The notes under the pieces were generated by a model. That model was given only the letters and a program-made list of their open reading frames with translations, ran no database searches and was not told the DNA's origin. The position numbers were made by a program, and so were the translations under genes. A stretch of DNA of 64,000 nucleotides from Antedon mediterranea (taxonomy: Eukaryota; Echinodermata; Crinoidea; Comatulida; Antedonidae), in NCBI RefSeq assembly GCF_964355755.1, contig NC_092677.1, forward strand, positions 17,578,101 to 17,642,100, given 5' to 3'. Shown piece by piece: positions 1 through 11,674 of the stretch; position 1 is the first letter of the stretch; every line of letters begins with the position of its first letter.

Positions 1-640
1 GCGCGCTCTTTAAAATTGTTATAAATGTGACGAAAGATATGAAAAAACTTTGTTAATTCAACTGGCCATATCACAACATCCGATGTGAATTTTTATGTGA
101 ATTCATATCTAAATTTCAGCAGCTATCAATTTATTTTCACGAATCATTCTATTCCAACTCAAGTTCCATCTTTGCTATATTAACAGTCCAGTCAACATTA
201 GGGGATAGTGAATGAAAACCATTAGTTTTTCATTTACTATACCCTATATTACATAGTAATTTTTATATTAAAAGTCTAGACACAATAATTGACAAATGAG
301 TTTTAAGTGAATTACCAAACCAATGTTTATTAAAGAAAAGCAATAGAAAATAAAAATGCATTTCAACTTTTAAAATCCAAAAGGAAAACAAATTATACGG
401 TCTTTTCATCGTTTTCGATAAATGTCATGGCGAGACATGTGTTATTTAAATTTGTTTGTTGGGAAATCTTTTTTTTGTCAAGGCTAATGAAAATGTCAAT
501 GGTTATAATTATAATTTAATTGGTAAACAATGTAACATAATTGCAAAGAATGGTGAAATTAAACCAGCTAATTTAAAAAATAATGTATTATAAATATAAT
601 AATAATCAATTTACTTACTTCTGAAACAGTCCCACGTACT
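1..640. other. AT-rich DNA, no gene seen
   Basis: Very AT-rich sequence with short homopolymer runs. I see no coding exon, RNA gene or clear repeat structure in it. Confidence 0.5.
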
Positions 641-708
641 GAAATCCTATGTTTTGTAGGAATTCGTGGGATATCGGCAATTTTGAGTACAGGGGAAAAT
701 TGGTAGGC

Positions 709-1090
709 ATCAATGAAAAAAAACTGCAAATATAAAAAAAGAAAGAAATGAATGAATGAACTAATTTATGCATTACCGTACATTGAAAATGCTCAAACTA
801 AACAAGAAGCTGTTGATGATACCAATGAAGGAAAAAAAAGGAAACATGGCTTCACAGATGATGGAAATAATTTATATTTGGCTAAATCCTTTTCCATCAA
901 TGAAAAAAAACTGCAAATATAAAAAAAGAAAGAATTAGTTCATTCATTCATTTCTGTGATCTTTGTCGGTATGAATTTATGCATTACCGTACATTGAAAA
1001 TGCTCAAACTAAACAAGAAGCTGTTGATGATACCAATGAAGGAAAAAAAAGGAAACATGGCTTAACAGATGATGGAAATAATTTATATTT
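709..1090 (+). repeat. Tandem duplication, two copies of about 186 bp
   Basis: Two nearly identical copies lie head to tail, about 709-894 and 895-1090. Both hold an A-rich stretch followed by the same block starting at CATTACCGTACATTG. They differ by a few substitutions and by a short ATTCATT-rich insertion in the second copy. Neither copy has an open frame of note. Confidence 0.8.
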
Positions 1091-1185
1091 CTCCTCTGGT
1101 CTTTCTGGGCCAAGTTTGTGAACTTAGTTGAATTCTAATACAAAGGTTGATTTCTTAATTATAAAAGTATATTTATTATATTACA

Positions 1186-1375
1186 ATTGCTTCTTCCATC
1201 AAAACTCGAAACTCCCCTGGGTCTTGGTTACCTCTTGGGAGATGTTTAGCAGTTACAATTTATATTTGGCTAAATCCTTTTTCATCAATGATTGCTTCTT
1301 CCATCAAAACTCGAAACTCCTCTGGGTCTTGGTTACCTCTTGGGAGATGTTTAGCAGTTACAATTTATATTGGGA
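1186..1375 (+). repeat. Tandem duplication, two copies of about 105 bp
   Basis: The block beginning ATTGCTTCTTCCATC occurs at 1186 and again at 1291 with only a few changes, so this is a recent direct duplication. It lies at the 3' side of the transposase-like remnant on the reverse strand. It may be the tail of that element copied once. Confidence 0.8.
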
Positions 1376-1381
1376 ACATCT

Positions 1382-2384
1382 TCAATGCAGAAAAATATAG
1401 TTGCTTTGATCTATGAAAGTGGTCAATTCACGTGCACGTGAGAACATCACGTCGGCTGTATATTCACGCGTTTCAGATTTGTAAACAACTTGCTTGATGT
1501 TCAGCAAAAGGAGATCATCGAAATTCCGCTCATCATCGTCCCCACTAAATCTAGGAATGGTCCTATAGACTTGTACTGCGCGCCGCAACCATCAGTAAAA
1601 CGCACTATCTTAGTAAGTTGAGTTGGACACACTTCTTTCACATGCTTTATTGCATGGCATGAAAATGTGTGGACATGGTGGTCATGGTTTAAATCATTAG
1701 ATATGTAGACAATGGAATGGGATATTGTTTTCTCGCAGGGATTATGACAGTTGTAATAGCATGATTGGGTGAACTGATACTTGCTCTTGTGTCCAGTGAG
1801 CCGATTGGACCTCATCTTGAGCTTTACATGTGTAATTTTCGGGGTAGTCGAGCACCATTACACAAATACCTTCTGGAAGTTTGGAAGTTAATTGAGAGAA
1901 TTGTTGCTGTTGCCAATTCTTCATGAATATATGATGTGACATTGTGTTCAGTTCATCTTTCAACTCCTCTGTTAACTTACTAATTGTCCCATCCTTAGGC
2001 AGCTTCATCTTTTTCATCAAATTGACACCAATGTTACGTCGAAGAGGGGTTTTTTGGTAACCACAGTCTGTCGGTTTAAAGTTTTGAGACGTGAAAAGTT
2101 GCTTTTGTATGATAAATTTGGGATATTTTAACATTATAAAATGAACAAAATAAATCAACATGGCGATGTATTCGTACATAAAAACATATTTATATATCCA
2201 TCTTCTTTATTGTAACACAATTTTGTGTTAAAAACAGGAACATTTTCATAATCATACAATAATGATTTAAATGAGCTGCATTAGTATAAACCCTAACCCT
2301 GTATCCCAACCTGATGGAATGACCCATATAGTAAAATAGGGCTTTAAGCTGTTTTTGTAAGCTAATTAAAACAAATGTAACCAT
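1382..2384 (-). pseudogene. Transposase-like ORF remnant with frameshifts
   Basis: Reverse-strand open segments at about 2179-1742, 1815-1501 and 1588-1382 follow one another in different frames. They read as one protein broken by frameshifts. Visible features are a segment with LDYPENYTC followed by QSAHW, a Cys/His-rich stretch, and FTDGCGAQYKS. I recall a similar acidic-residue layout in widespread, poorly named invertebrate proteins thought to derive from DDE-type transposases, but I cannot name the family. No start, polyA signal or splice sites are clear. It could instead be a few exons of an unknown gene, but the overlapping frames argue for decay. Confidence 0.45.
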
Positions 2385-3190
2385 TATTGGATCATTATTG
2401 ACGTTTTGCGGAAGATGGTCATTTTCAAGTTCATAAGGTCAAATAGAGCACAAACCTGTTAATTATCGGTATTAATAATTGAAATAAATATAATTTTCAT
2501 GATAGGCTGGGGCTAATGGTTATAGTGTGGTGTCAAAAAGACCAGAATTGTACTGGGAAGACCGAGATTTTTACCACATAAACTGACCTTAATACCCAAA
2601 CCTGAAGATGGCATCAACCACTATCGTTTTTATGTTACCCTACAAAGGATACATTCAACATGGTTGCTATTAACAAAAATTCTCTCCAGCCCTTACTTTT
2701 TTTTGGCCTCTCTACTACTGTAAATATTGGGTGTAGATTTTTTCCCTTTCGCATCAAGTTAGTGTTGTGATACACGGTAGTGTTACGTAACAGGATGCAA
2801 GATTAAATGTTCGGTAAATCCCTAATACAAACGTATGAGATGCGTTAACAGTGCAAAATTTACTTATATCCTACAGCTGTTCGTCAAAATATAGTATCAC
2901 AGATGGCGGATGATCTTTTCCTTTATGAAGTCATTACCATGAATATCATTAATGATATTTTGGATATCGTCTGCCATGTTTTTTCTGTTCTGAAGAATCA
3001 ATTTTTTAAGTTCATTTTGTTTGACATTCTTCACCTGCTTCAAGTCTCTTGGCGGATTAACATTATTTGAGTTATTTAGAACTATATCGCGCTAAAATTG
3101 AGGTTTTATTGTTGGAAATGCTATTAGAACTATAGGCCTATATATCACATTTCGTTAAATTAACACTTTAAATTTGAAATAACTAGGACT
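2385..3190. other. Intergenic, nothing recognised
   Basis: No convincing exon, RNA gene or repeat was seen. Scattered short open frames have no family resemblance. Confidence 0.4.
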
Positions 3191-3199
3191 AACTTAGGC

Positions 3200-3520
3200 T
3201 TAGTTCCTCCTGTTCTCTAAAGAGCATTGGGCAGCAATGTCTTGTGTCTTGCCATCCTCCCAGTTGAGGCCCATTTTCTCCAGATCTTTCGCCACTGTTC
3301 TCTTCCATGTAGTAGCTGGTCTTTCTGGTTTCCGCTTACCACCGTTTGGTATCCAATCAAGAGAGGTCTTTGGATGTCTGCCATTTTCCATTTTGAATGG
3401 AAAATGGCAAACTTCAGACGGCGTTCCATCACAATGGTGCTGAGTTTCCTCTGGTCTGTCCTCTGCAGAAATTCATCATTGCGCATTTTTTCTTTGTAGG
3501 TGATACCAAGGAGTGTTGAC
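3200..3520 (-). pseudogene. 3' end of a LINE reverse-transcriptase ORF
   Basis: On the reverse strand, overlapping frames give the C-terminal tail typical of endonuclease/reverse-transcriptase LINE ORFs. The order is LLGITYKEK, then RRLKF, then a GGKRKPERPATTWKRT-like segment ending MGLNWED. The first half (about 3543-3390) and second half (about 3391-3200) are in different frames, so at least one frameshift is present. The upstream RT core is absent because the element is cut at the inverted-repeat boundary near 3519. This is a dead, 5'-truncated copy. Confidence 0.75.
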
Positions 3521-3645
3521 AAAGTGCGAGGCATGCGCGGCATGCCAAATATTTGTGCGAGGCATCATTTTATCATTTCCAAAAGTGCGAGGCATGCGAG
3601 GCATATAGTTTACAATTTCAAAAAGGTGCGAGGCATATCTTAACG
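3519..3645 (+). repeat. Left copy of a GCGAGGCA-rich terminal inverted repeat
   Basis: It starts ACAAAGTGCGAGGCA and contains several copies of the short word TGCGAGGCAT separated by AT-rich spacers. The reverse complement, with the same word order and the same ACAAAGTGCGAGGCA end, is at about 11530-11674. The pair would bound an 8.2-kb unit packed with other elements. No target duplication is evident directly at the ends. Confidence 0.6.
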
Positions 3646-4919
3646 TGCTATTATGCTATATTATAGGCCTAATAATCAATCGATACAAGCGTATCTAAAT
3701 AGATTCGTGTATACACTCATCATGTTGTTTATTTTTATGTAACGATTGTTTTTTCATTCAAGTCATATCGTGTCAAATTTTACTTTTACAAAAGTGCCCA
3801 AACTACGGTTCAAAAATCTGAACGACAGTCTTCAACTTTCGATAAACAATAATTGTTATAGCGACACACTCATCAAATGACTCCAATAGTCCAGTCCCTA
3901 AGGGGAAATGATGTTACCATAGTGGATACAAGTGTGCCCTTTGGCATGTTGATAGAACATGATATGGAGATACCAAAACAAAGTTACTGGAAATCTGATT
4001 TGACCTCTGTGACCTCTGACCTCAATTTTTATATTTCTATCTTAAACAGCCATATCTCCGCAACGGGTTTGACAATTGAAATGATATTGGTGTCAAATAG
4101 ATCAGAGGGTACATATTTATATTCGCTCTAATAGAACTTTTTCCAAAAAAACGACCAGAAATGTAATTTCTCAATGTTTTGACCTTTGACCTCGGCTTAC
4201 TATATCTCAATAACTACTGATCAAAATTTCTTGAAATTTGTTTCAAATTGTTAAGAGCATACATATTTATATATACTCTAATTAAACATGTTCTTCCAAA
4301 TCCACAGGAAATGTCATTTACTGACCTTTGACCTTTAATGTTTAAATATGTCTGTATCTCTGTAACCAAATGTCATAAAAAGTTCAACTTGGTGTCAAAA
4401 TGTTCAAAATGTAAACATTTATATTAGCTCTAATAGAAGATGTTATCATATTTTTACTGGAAATGCCAGTTTGAGGTATGACCAGGATATACTGTTAAGC
4501 GTGCGTGTTTCATACTTATAATAATATACCTAAAATATAGATTTAATGGACCAGAACTACATTCAATATCCTATTTAGCCTTTTACAATTTTCTTAAAAC
4601 TTAATGTTTAATTTAATTTCAATATATAATTCTATCGCATGGTAGGCCTACACCGTAAGAGTTAAATAACATTTTTAAAAAAGAAAGAAAATCAGGATCT
4701 TAAAGAAAGAAAAGAAGAATTAACCAATACGAGTTGATACTCATAAAACATATGACCTAATTATCAATTAATTGCTTGAAGTATGCTGAAAAAATAAAAT
4801 GTTTGAAACAGTGAGGAAAAAGCGAAGAAAAGAAAAACATATGTTTAAAATATTAGAAATCTGAAAAGGATCAAAGAAAAATTAATTACAAAGCTGATTT
4901 CTTTTCAAGAACATACTGT

Positions 4920-5530
4920 AGTGGAATATAAAAGGAAAACAAACCAGTGAGCAGTCAAAATTACCATCTTGGCTTGATGAGGCAATAACACATCCAGCTC
5001 ATAACACTATACAACAAAATCTTTGAAACCAGAAGAAATTAAGAGAAGCAATAATAATTATGCTTTAATCCACAAAAACATGACAAAACTGACATCAACC
5101 ATTACCGACCAAACGAACATTATAACATTTACACAAATAATTTACAAAAGTAATCAAAAACCAAAATCAGAGACCGACTAGAAGTAAATAAACCAATATA
5201 TAAGGCTTTATACAGTAGGACCATCTTATACAGTTTGTCAATCAACTAAAATAAAAAGGAAATGAATATCACCAAATCTTTGATTTAGAGATTATCAGAA
5301 AGCATTTGACTCAATAAAACAGGCATTACCATATATTAGAGGGAAATATTATACCTCAACAAATATTGATTACGATCGTTCAAAGAGAAGTTAAGAAAGA
5401 TTAGTAAGACAAGGCAACACTTAAGATCTTCACTGCATTGGAAGAGGTGTTTAATCAAAGAGCTAATCTAAAAAATAGAGTAAATATCACGTTAAAGACA
5501 AAATAAACAGTTAATTTAACCAAAATCACA
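4920..5530 (+). pseudogene. Decayed LINE reverse-transcriptase relic
   Basis: The forward strand contains heavily mutated but recognisable RT fragments. A stretch near 5285-5325 reads DYQKAFDSI, the conserved block around the first RT aspartate. One near 5395-5450 resembles the VRQGDT block followed by a SLHWKRC-like segment. Frames shift repeatedly and stops are common, so it has not coded for a long time. It sits inside the foldback element and may have been captured by it. Confidence 0.5.
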
Positions 5531-5892
5531 TTGACTTCCAGCCTATTTTTTGCTTTGAATTACAGTTTTTTTGGGTATGCACTATATCATGTTTCTTCAA
5601 TCCAATTTTTGGTGAAACTATTATGTGTGACATTAAAATTGCATATTCAACAAAAATATTTGTCAAAATTACTTTTGTCAGGGGGAAAATAAGTATATCT
5701 TTAATAGCATGTGATATTATTAGCAAATATTTCAAAAGTAGTTTTAAAACTTTCCCATTACAAACAATTGCCATAATTCTGATAACATTACAATACACCC
5801 ATCCTCTGGGACTTATTTTCAAATGTAGCTAAAAACTTTCCAGTACAATTCCGGCCATTTTGATGTGTATAGATGCATGCAGTAGCATTGGA

Positions 5893-6165
5893 AAAGCGAG
5901 AGAGGGGAGGTGGTTGGGGTGATGGAGAGACACATATTTTTTACATGTTTGTCTACACTATAAACTAGTTTAACAAAAAAGGTGTGATGTGCCCAAATAT
6001 GGTAGTGATATGTCATTCATCGTGTCCATATATGGGCACATCACATTTTTTTGTCGCATAAAAATGTTATAGTGTAGACAGAGTTTAACATTTGTGTAAC
6101 ATGTAACAAAAATATGTGTCTCTCCATCCACCCCAACCCCCTCCCCTCTCTCGATCTCTTTTTAT
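5893..6165. mobile_element. Hairpin MITE, CTACACTAT family (copy 1)
   Basis: The outer arms contain GAGAGAGGGGAGGTGG on the left and its near complement on the right. The inner arms carry GTCTACACTATAAACTAG and its inverted partner near 6070-6090. In between, TGTGCCCAAATATGG and CCATATATGGGCACA also pair, so the whole unit can fold into one long hairpin. Related copies occur in the RPGRIP1L introns at about 46270-46686 and 55588-55675. Confidence 0.7.
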
Positions 6166-6410
6166 AGATTATTAATTGCTAAATATATGCAAAACGATGG
6201 GTCATAGCTCAAAATGACATTTCCAATTGAATTCTGACAAAATATTTTGTTAGAGCAAATATAAATGTGTATATTCTAAACAATTTGACACCAAACTGAA
6301 CTTTTTAGGACAAATAGTTACCGAGATATTGACATATTCAAACATTAGAGGTCAAGGGTCAAAAAAGCTTAATTTATGGTAATTTTTTGAAAAAAGTTTC
6401 TATTAGACTA

Positions 6411-8052
6411 GGGGCCTGTTTCTGCTGCATAAAAATAACCGGTTAAAATCGGTGTGAATAAATTAAAATCGGTGTGAATAAATTAACTCCATTTTCTTGG
6501 CAGCAGAAACAGGACAAATTTGTGGTAACCGGTTAAAAGGCAGCGCAAAATAACCGGTTAAAAACACCAATTTAAATCGGTGTTAGAACGCCGTTTAACC
6601 GGTTATCGCTGAGCAATTCTTAGCTGCAACACGAAATAACGGTTATTTGATTGACAGTTGTGACCCCGGGTCAGATACCGTCGCATACGGTGTGTGTTTT
6701 CCTCGTGGTTTTGACAGTCGAACGAAGAAGTGAACATGTATGTGGATGAATGAAATCACAAGATATGTTATTCAGTTGTGGAGGGAGAGAAAGTACGGGG
6801 AAGGATGGCAGGCAATAGAAAAGAATCACAGATAATAAATAAGAGCATTTTTGCGAAAGTAAAAGAGGAATTTGGGGTGGAGTTCCGGGGACTACCCAAG
6901 CTAAGCAATTTGAGGCGTTTGTACACGCTCGCGAAGGGTATGGATGGTCCTATATTAACACCAAAACGGAAACAAAAGGGACTCAAAATGTTGCAAATAC
7001 CTACCAAACGATAGTAGATAATGGTTAATTGATTATGAAAACCCAAATTTTATAGCAAAAATCATCCGAATTTATGTTATAAACGATGAATTTAGCAATA
7101 AAAACTTAATCCAAACGAGCGTATTTATGGCACGCCCTTAGTGCCTTTAATAGGAGAACAATGAACAATCTTAATTTGATCGTTTTATAAAATTTTTTTA
7201 GAAAAACATCACATCGACCGAAAACAAAGGTTATGAGAGCCTTTGATAATATATTAAATATGATTTTATTAAGCATAGAAATGTGTTATTATTTATGTTA
7301 GTACATAATATTATGCGAAACAATGTTTAATACTCATTATTCTATTAAAGGCACTATGTGCGTGCGATATTCTATGACTTGGATACTCTCGTTTGATTTA
7401 AGTTTTTGTGGCTAAACTCGTCGTTTTTAACACAAATTCGGACGATTTTTGCTATAAAAGTTAGGGTTTCATGAATCATAATTAATTAACAATTATCTAC
7501 TCTCGTTTGGTAGGTATTGCAACATTCTAAGTCTCGTTTTTGTTTCCGTTTGGTTTTTTGTAGGACCGCGCGCTCGCGAAAGACAACAGTCGTTCACGTG
7601 GTAAGGGCCGTATCATCATCGCCTTTGTTGATGAATTTTAGGCTAGATAAAAATTATCCTAGGCGATCGGGCGCTGCACGACCCTCCCCATGTTATTGAA
7701 GGCGCCATGAGAATTAATTTTATTAGCGATCAGTAAGTAGGCTTTACAAAAAACAAAACTTGTAGATCTGTAGACAACATTTTATTATTTTAACATGTTT
7801 GAGATGTTCGGCGATATATGCACACGTGTGTACTGACGACGTCGATGTAAACAACAAACAGCCAACTTACTACTTCCGTCTGAGTGTATTGCATTTTGGG
7901 TAATGATGACGTTTTGCTCGACGACCACCCATAGATTTAACCGGTTATTTCGGAGCACAAATTGAGCAGAAACGCGGTCTTGTTATTGTTATCTATTTTT
8001 AATCTATTTAAAAATAACCGGTTAAATTGCGTTATGCAGCAGAAACAGACCC
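6411..8052 (+). mobile_element. DNA transposon with CTGTTTCTGCTGCAT inverted ends
   Basis: The left end GGGGCCTGTTTCTGCTGCAT followed by AAAAATAACCGGTTA is matched at 8000-8052 by the inverted form, which ends CAGCAGAAACAGACCC. TA flanks both ends, and the insertion splits the right arm of the surrounding foldback element, so it arrived later. The word AACCGGTTA recurs many times near both ends. Internally, about 6958-7150 and 7335-7555 are another inverted pair. The ends and the small DNA-binding-like ORF resemble PIF/Harbinger elements, but no transposase is left, so it is non-autonomous. Confidence 0.7.
6778..7014 (+). CDS. Small basic ORF inside the 6411-8052 transposon
   Basis: A 78-residue open frame, read from a GTG at 6778, with an internal ATG at 6805. 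It is rich in Lys and Arg and contains a KVKEEFGVEFRGLPKLSNLRR segment of helix-turn-helix character. It could be the remnant of a Myb/SANT-like DNA-binding protein such as Harbinger elements encode. That assignment rests on context only. It overlaps the start of the internal inverted repeat and may be non-functional. Confidence 0.3.
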   Translation: MEGEKVRGRMAGNRKESQIINKSIFAKVKEEFGVEFRGLPKLSNLRRLYTLAKGMDGPILTPKRKQKGLKMLQIPTKR

Positions 8053-8665
8053 TAAATATTAGATTTATTTTCTTAACATTTTGAGCCCATTCTCAAATCT
8101 CTGAGATTGCGTGTTATTGAGATATTAGGCAATCAAGGTCAAAGGTCAAACTGAAAAATAAAGCCTTTGCGGCCATTTTTGTACAATTTTTTTCATTATA
8201 GCGAATATAAATATATATCTTCCAAGCATTTTGAAAAAAAAATAAATGTAAAATGTCCATGCGTTGTCAAGATATGGCGATTTTTAGTTATATAATAGAA
8301 AAATATAAAAATTGAGGTCAGAGGTCACAGAGGTCAAATCAGATTTCCAGTAACTTTGTTTTGGCATCTCCACACTATACTCTACCAAACTGCTATACTG
8401 AAAAATTTGTATCCAGTCTGGTAACATCCCACCCCTTTTTCTCCCCTTAGGGACTGGACTACAATGTTTGTTGGCATTTCGAGCGTGTTCACTCACATGT
8501 CTCTCGAACATAGCAGAGTAAAAATAATATTTTGTCACACCCCTGCGCCTAGATCCGGTAGACCCGAGAGATGGAAAATCCCTCTTTACTATTTAGCAGG
8601 TAGCGGAATGATTCAGCCCTCAGCTCAGAGGATTGTGGTGCATTCCCCTCCTATAGCACGTGGTT

Positions 8666-8905
8666 TCAGCAGCAACGCACAGACTTCTCTCTGAGCGGCG
8701 TGCCAAAGACATTTTTGACATTCCATTCTCTAGGAACAACACGTGTACCTCTCTCGCAAATAAGGTGAACAGCGATTGCCAGGACAAGTTCAATAACTGG
8801 CGGTGAATAAAAGGTAACTGATATGCCGATCCAATAACATGCCGCAAAGAAAAAAATTGCGACAGAATTCTGGAGCGCGTGTGAAAAAAGACTTACGTCC
8901 GACAA
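8666..8905 (-). other. Unrecognised hydrophobic open frame
   Basis: A reverse-strand open frame of 79 residues with two hydrophobic stretches around SVAIFFFAACYWIGISVTF and ELVLAIAVHLI. It is somewhat richer in G+C than its surroundings. It lies between the foldback element and the 8969 transposon and has no recognisable family. It may be a chance frame or an exon of an unknown gene. Confidence 0.15.
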
Positions 8906-8968
8906 TTGTAATACTAGGCCTAAAATTAAACTTCAGCTAATATGCTTAGCCCCAACCTAGATAAAGGC

Positions 8969-10510
8969 GGCGCTAATGCAGTTTCGTACCCACCCCTTAA
9001 AATTACTCAAAATCTTCATCCAACCTACTCACGAGTTGTCTACAACATTCTGCAATCATAAAATTGTAAAAAATCGAAATTTTTTTTTTATTATTCTATT
9101 TTTAATCAATTAATACTGAGCACCCTTCGGAAATACATCGCCAGCTTAGGTTCGACAAAATCATCGCTAGACCTGCCGATAAAAGTACGGAGGCCTCACA
9201 GGACATTAACTCTATTAATAGAGTAAACAGTTGCGTTCTATAGAGGGCGTAGTTACTAACGTTTAAAGCACGCACCAAATAATTATAATTTTCATTATTT
9301 CCGACATGCGTTTCGTATTTTTAATAAAGAAAAGAAATACTATACAATTGCTGTATTCATCATTGTGGGTATCATCATAATTATGTTATGTTTTTAATTT
9401 GTTCTTTCATTTGACTAGTAGAATTTCACACAGAAAAGAAGATAAATATGGAACTGCTGACCCTTGAAGATATAAGTACTGACCAATTTTCCTCTGTTTT
9501 AGTTTATTTTACATTATGGTTTGTAGGTCAAATAAATAAATGAAATGAATAAAAAGAATTACAGTACTTCATTACTGAGTTACATTTTTAATGTTATAAC
9601 ACAATAATCAAGCTATGACGAATTAATTGTTTTAGTATTTGTTATCACACTAGCTATACTAGACACGCTAATGGTTTCCCTGTTTTAAGATTTTATAGAA
9701 GTATATTATTATTAATAATTATTATTATTATTAATTAACATTTTTTATTCACCTATGAAAGACCTCTTCAAATACATGGAAATAGGAAATGCAACAAAAA
9801 CAGAAAGATATAATTTATTGAAATGTAATGTACAGTAATACAATAATTATAATAAAAATGTTTTCCATCAATTACTAGAATTTATTTTACTTCTGCTGAC
9901 ACTGAATACATCATTTCATGTCTTATATTTCTTCTTTTTTATCTTCTTTCCTGTTGTGTTTATTAAAATAAAATCAAATAAAACATTAAATAATGAAGCA
10001 ACTATTCATTAATTTATTTCAACAATATTTTATGAGGGGGGTCCATCCAGCCGAAGCTGATCATTAGGGACCCTTACAAAAAATATAATTTTACAAGACA
10101 ATAACACACAACATTCAAAATAAATAGAATTTCTAAAAATTAACAACATAATTAAACACAAAATATTTCTTTATGAAAAAAACTTAAAATCCGTTTCACG
10201 AGGAACATGTAAAAAATATTTTATTATCGCCATAATATGATCATAACAGCGTCCTCTATAGATCGATGCCCTATGAGGCCTCCCTACTTTCATTGGGAGG
10301 CCTAGCGATGATTTTCGCGAAGCTAAGCTGGCGATGGATTTCTGAAGGGTGCTCAATTAATTGATTAAAAATAGTTATAAATAAAAAATTATCGATATTT
10401 TACCATTTTATGCTTGCTGAAAGCTGTAGACAACTCGTGATTAGGCTAGATGAAGTATTGAAATCATTTTGAGTAATTTTAAGGGGTGGGTACGAAACTG
10501 CATTAGCGCC
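8969..10510. mobile_element. 1542-bp inverted-repeat transposon with 8-bp target duplication
   Basis: Both ends are flanked by the same octamer ATAAAGGC (8961-8968 and 10511-10518). The element starts GGCGCTAATGCAGTTTCGTA and ends with its reverse complement. Inverted similarity continues inward for roughly 300 bp on each side, including the GAGCACCCTTC and AGGCCTC words. The interior is AT-rich and contains no transposase. An 8-bp duplication fits hAT, P or Merlin type elements. The ends do not start with the hAT-typical CAG, so I leave the superfamily open. Confidence 0.88.
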
Positions 10511-10662
10511 ATAAAGGCCTATGTAGAAAATAGTTTAATCAATTTTGATAAAATAATAATTGGTGTAATATTTAATAATGATACACTATTCCTGTTTTAG
10601 TAAGCTAGGTATATTACGAACGATTTTTATTTATTGTTGTCCATGTACGTACTAATAAACCT

Positions 10663-11500
10663 GGCGCTAGTTTCCTTCGCTTATATTTTTACTCCAAATT
10701 TGATAACTAACTTTATCGTGTGAATACCACACCTTAGAAGTATACCTCATGAGTACTTTAATGAAAGAATCACATAAAAAGTAACAAATATATCCTTAAA
10801 TTAATGATTTTACAGGCGTGTTTCTCGCACACTGTTCGCGAATTTCACTTATTCAATGTTCAATATTTTTGTTTCTATGGAGCGCCAAAAGAGCAACGAT
10901 AATAGAGGACTAAAACTCAGTGGAATGCGTCAATTTCTCATGCATTTATTGGTGAAAAACACGTTTTATTTCAATATATTTGTTAATTTGTCAATAAAAA
11001 TGTTGTAATATGTTACTGCTGATACTGTTCTGTTTTCAAAGAATAATAATCGATCCTAAATCAACATCACTACCTAGTCTAGACCTAGGACATCCTACTA
11101 AGGATATTATGATGAATTTTTCTATTTTATTCTTTAAAAGGTTAACGAAACCGTGTACATTATCAACAGTAACATTTTTCCTTACTGACAGTGACAAAAT
11201 CTATTGAAATTGTACTTGATTTTCACCAAATAATGCGTTAAATATAAATGGATTCCACAGAGTTTTTAGCCCTCTAATTAATTTTGCTCTTTTGGCGTTC
11301 CATAGAAACCAAAATATTGAACATTGAGTGTGCGAAATGCGAGAAAAACAACGTCTGTAAAATCACCAATTTAATGGATTTATTGTTACTTTTATGTGAT
11401 TTTTCTTCATTAAAGTAGGCCTACTAATTCTAAGCTGTGGTATTCAGGATAAAGCCTTGGTTAAATTACAAGGCAGGTGCAAAAGGAAACTAGCCTAGCG
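10663..11500. mobile_element. Short foldback element, arms about 280 bp
   Basis: The left arm (about 10663-10945) begins GGCGCTAGTTTCCTT. The right arm (about 11230-11500) is its inverted copy, ending AAGGAAACTAGCC. Shared landmarks in reversed order are the GAATACCACACCTTAGAA block, the TGATTTTACAG-type block and TTTCTATGGAGCGCCAAAAGAGC. There is no ORF of note and no clear target duplication. Confidence 0.7.
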
Positions 11501-11529
11501 GGCCTAGGCCTACTAGGCTACTTCAATTT

Positions 11530-11674
11530 CGGTGATTTCCTGCCTTGCAATTTTGAGAAATGATAAAATGATGCCTCGCATTTTTTGATGATGGTAAAAC
11601 GATGCCTCGCATAAATTTCTGACTTGCCTCGCATGCCTTCCCTGCCTCGCGTGCCTCGCTGCCTCGCACTTTGT
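11530..11674 (-). repeat. Right copy of the GCGAGGCA-rich terminal inverted repeat
   Basis: Read on the reverse strand it starts ACAAAGTGCGAGGCA and repeats TGCGAGGCA at least six times. It ends in a block with ATCATTTTATCATTTC that also occurs in the left copy at 3519-3645. An open frame runs from it into upstream sequence on the reverse strand (to about 11843) but contains no start I trust. Confidence 0.6.

Larger units (their letters stand above)
3887..8461. mobile_element. Foldback element with long inverted arms and nested insertions
   Basis: The left arm (about 3887-4480) starts TAGTCCAGTCCC. Its inverted partner ends at 8461 with GGGACTGGACTA. The arms share a string of sub-blocks containing GACCTCTGTGACCTC and GACCTTTGACC words in reversed order. 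The right arm is split: 8461 down to about 8053, then a nested element at 6411-8052, then about 6410-6195. Between the arms lie a decayed reverse-transcriptase relic and a hairpin MITE. No transposase is present. The superfamily is unknown, and a flanking CAA on each side is too short to count as a target duplication. Confidence 0.6.
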
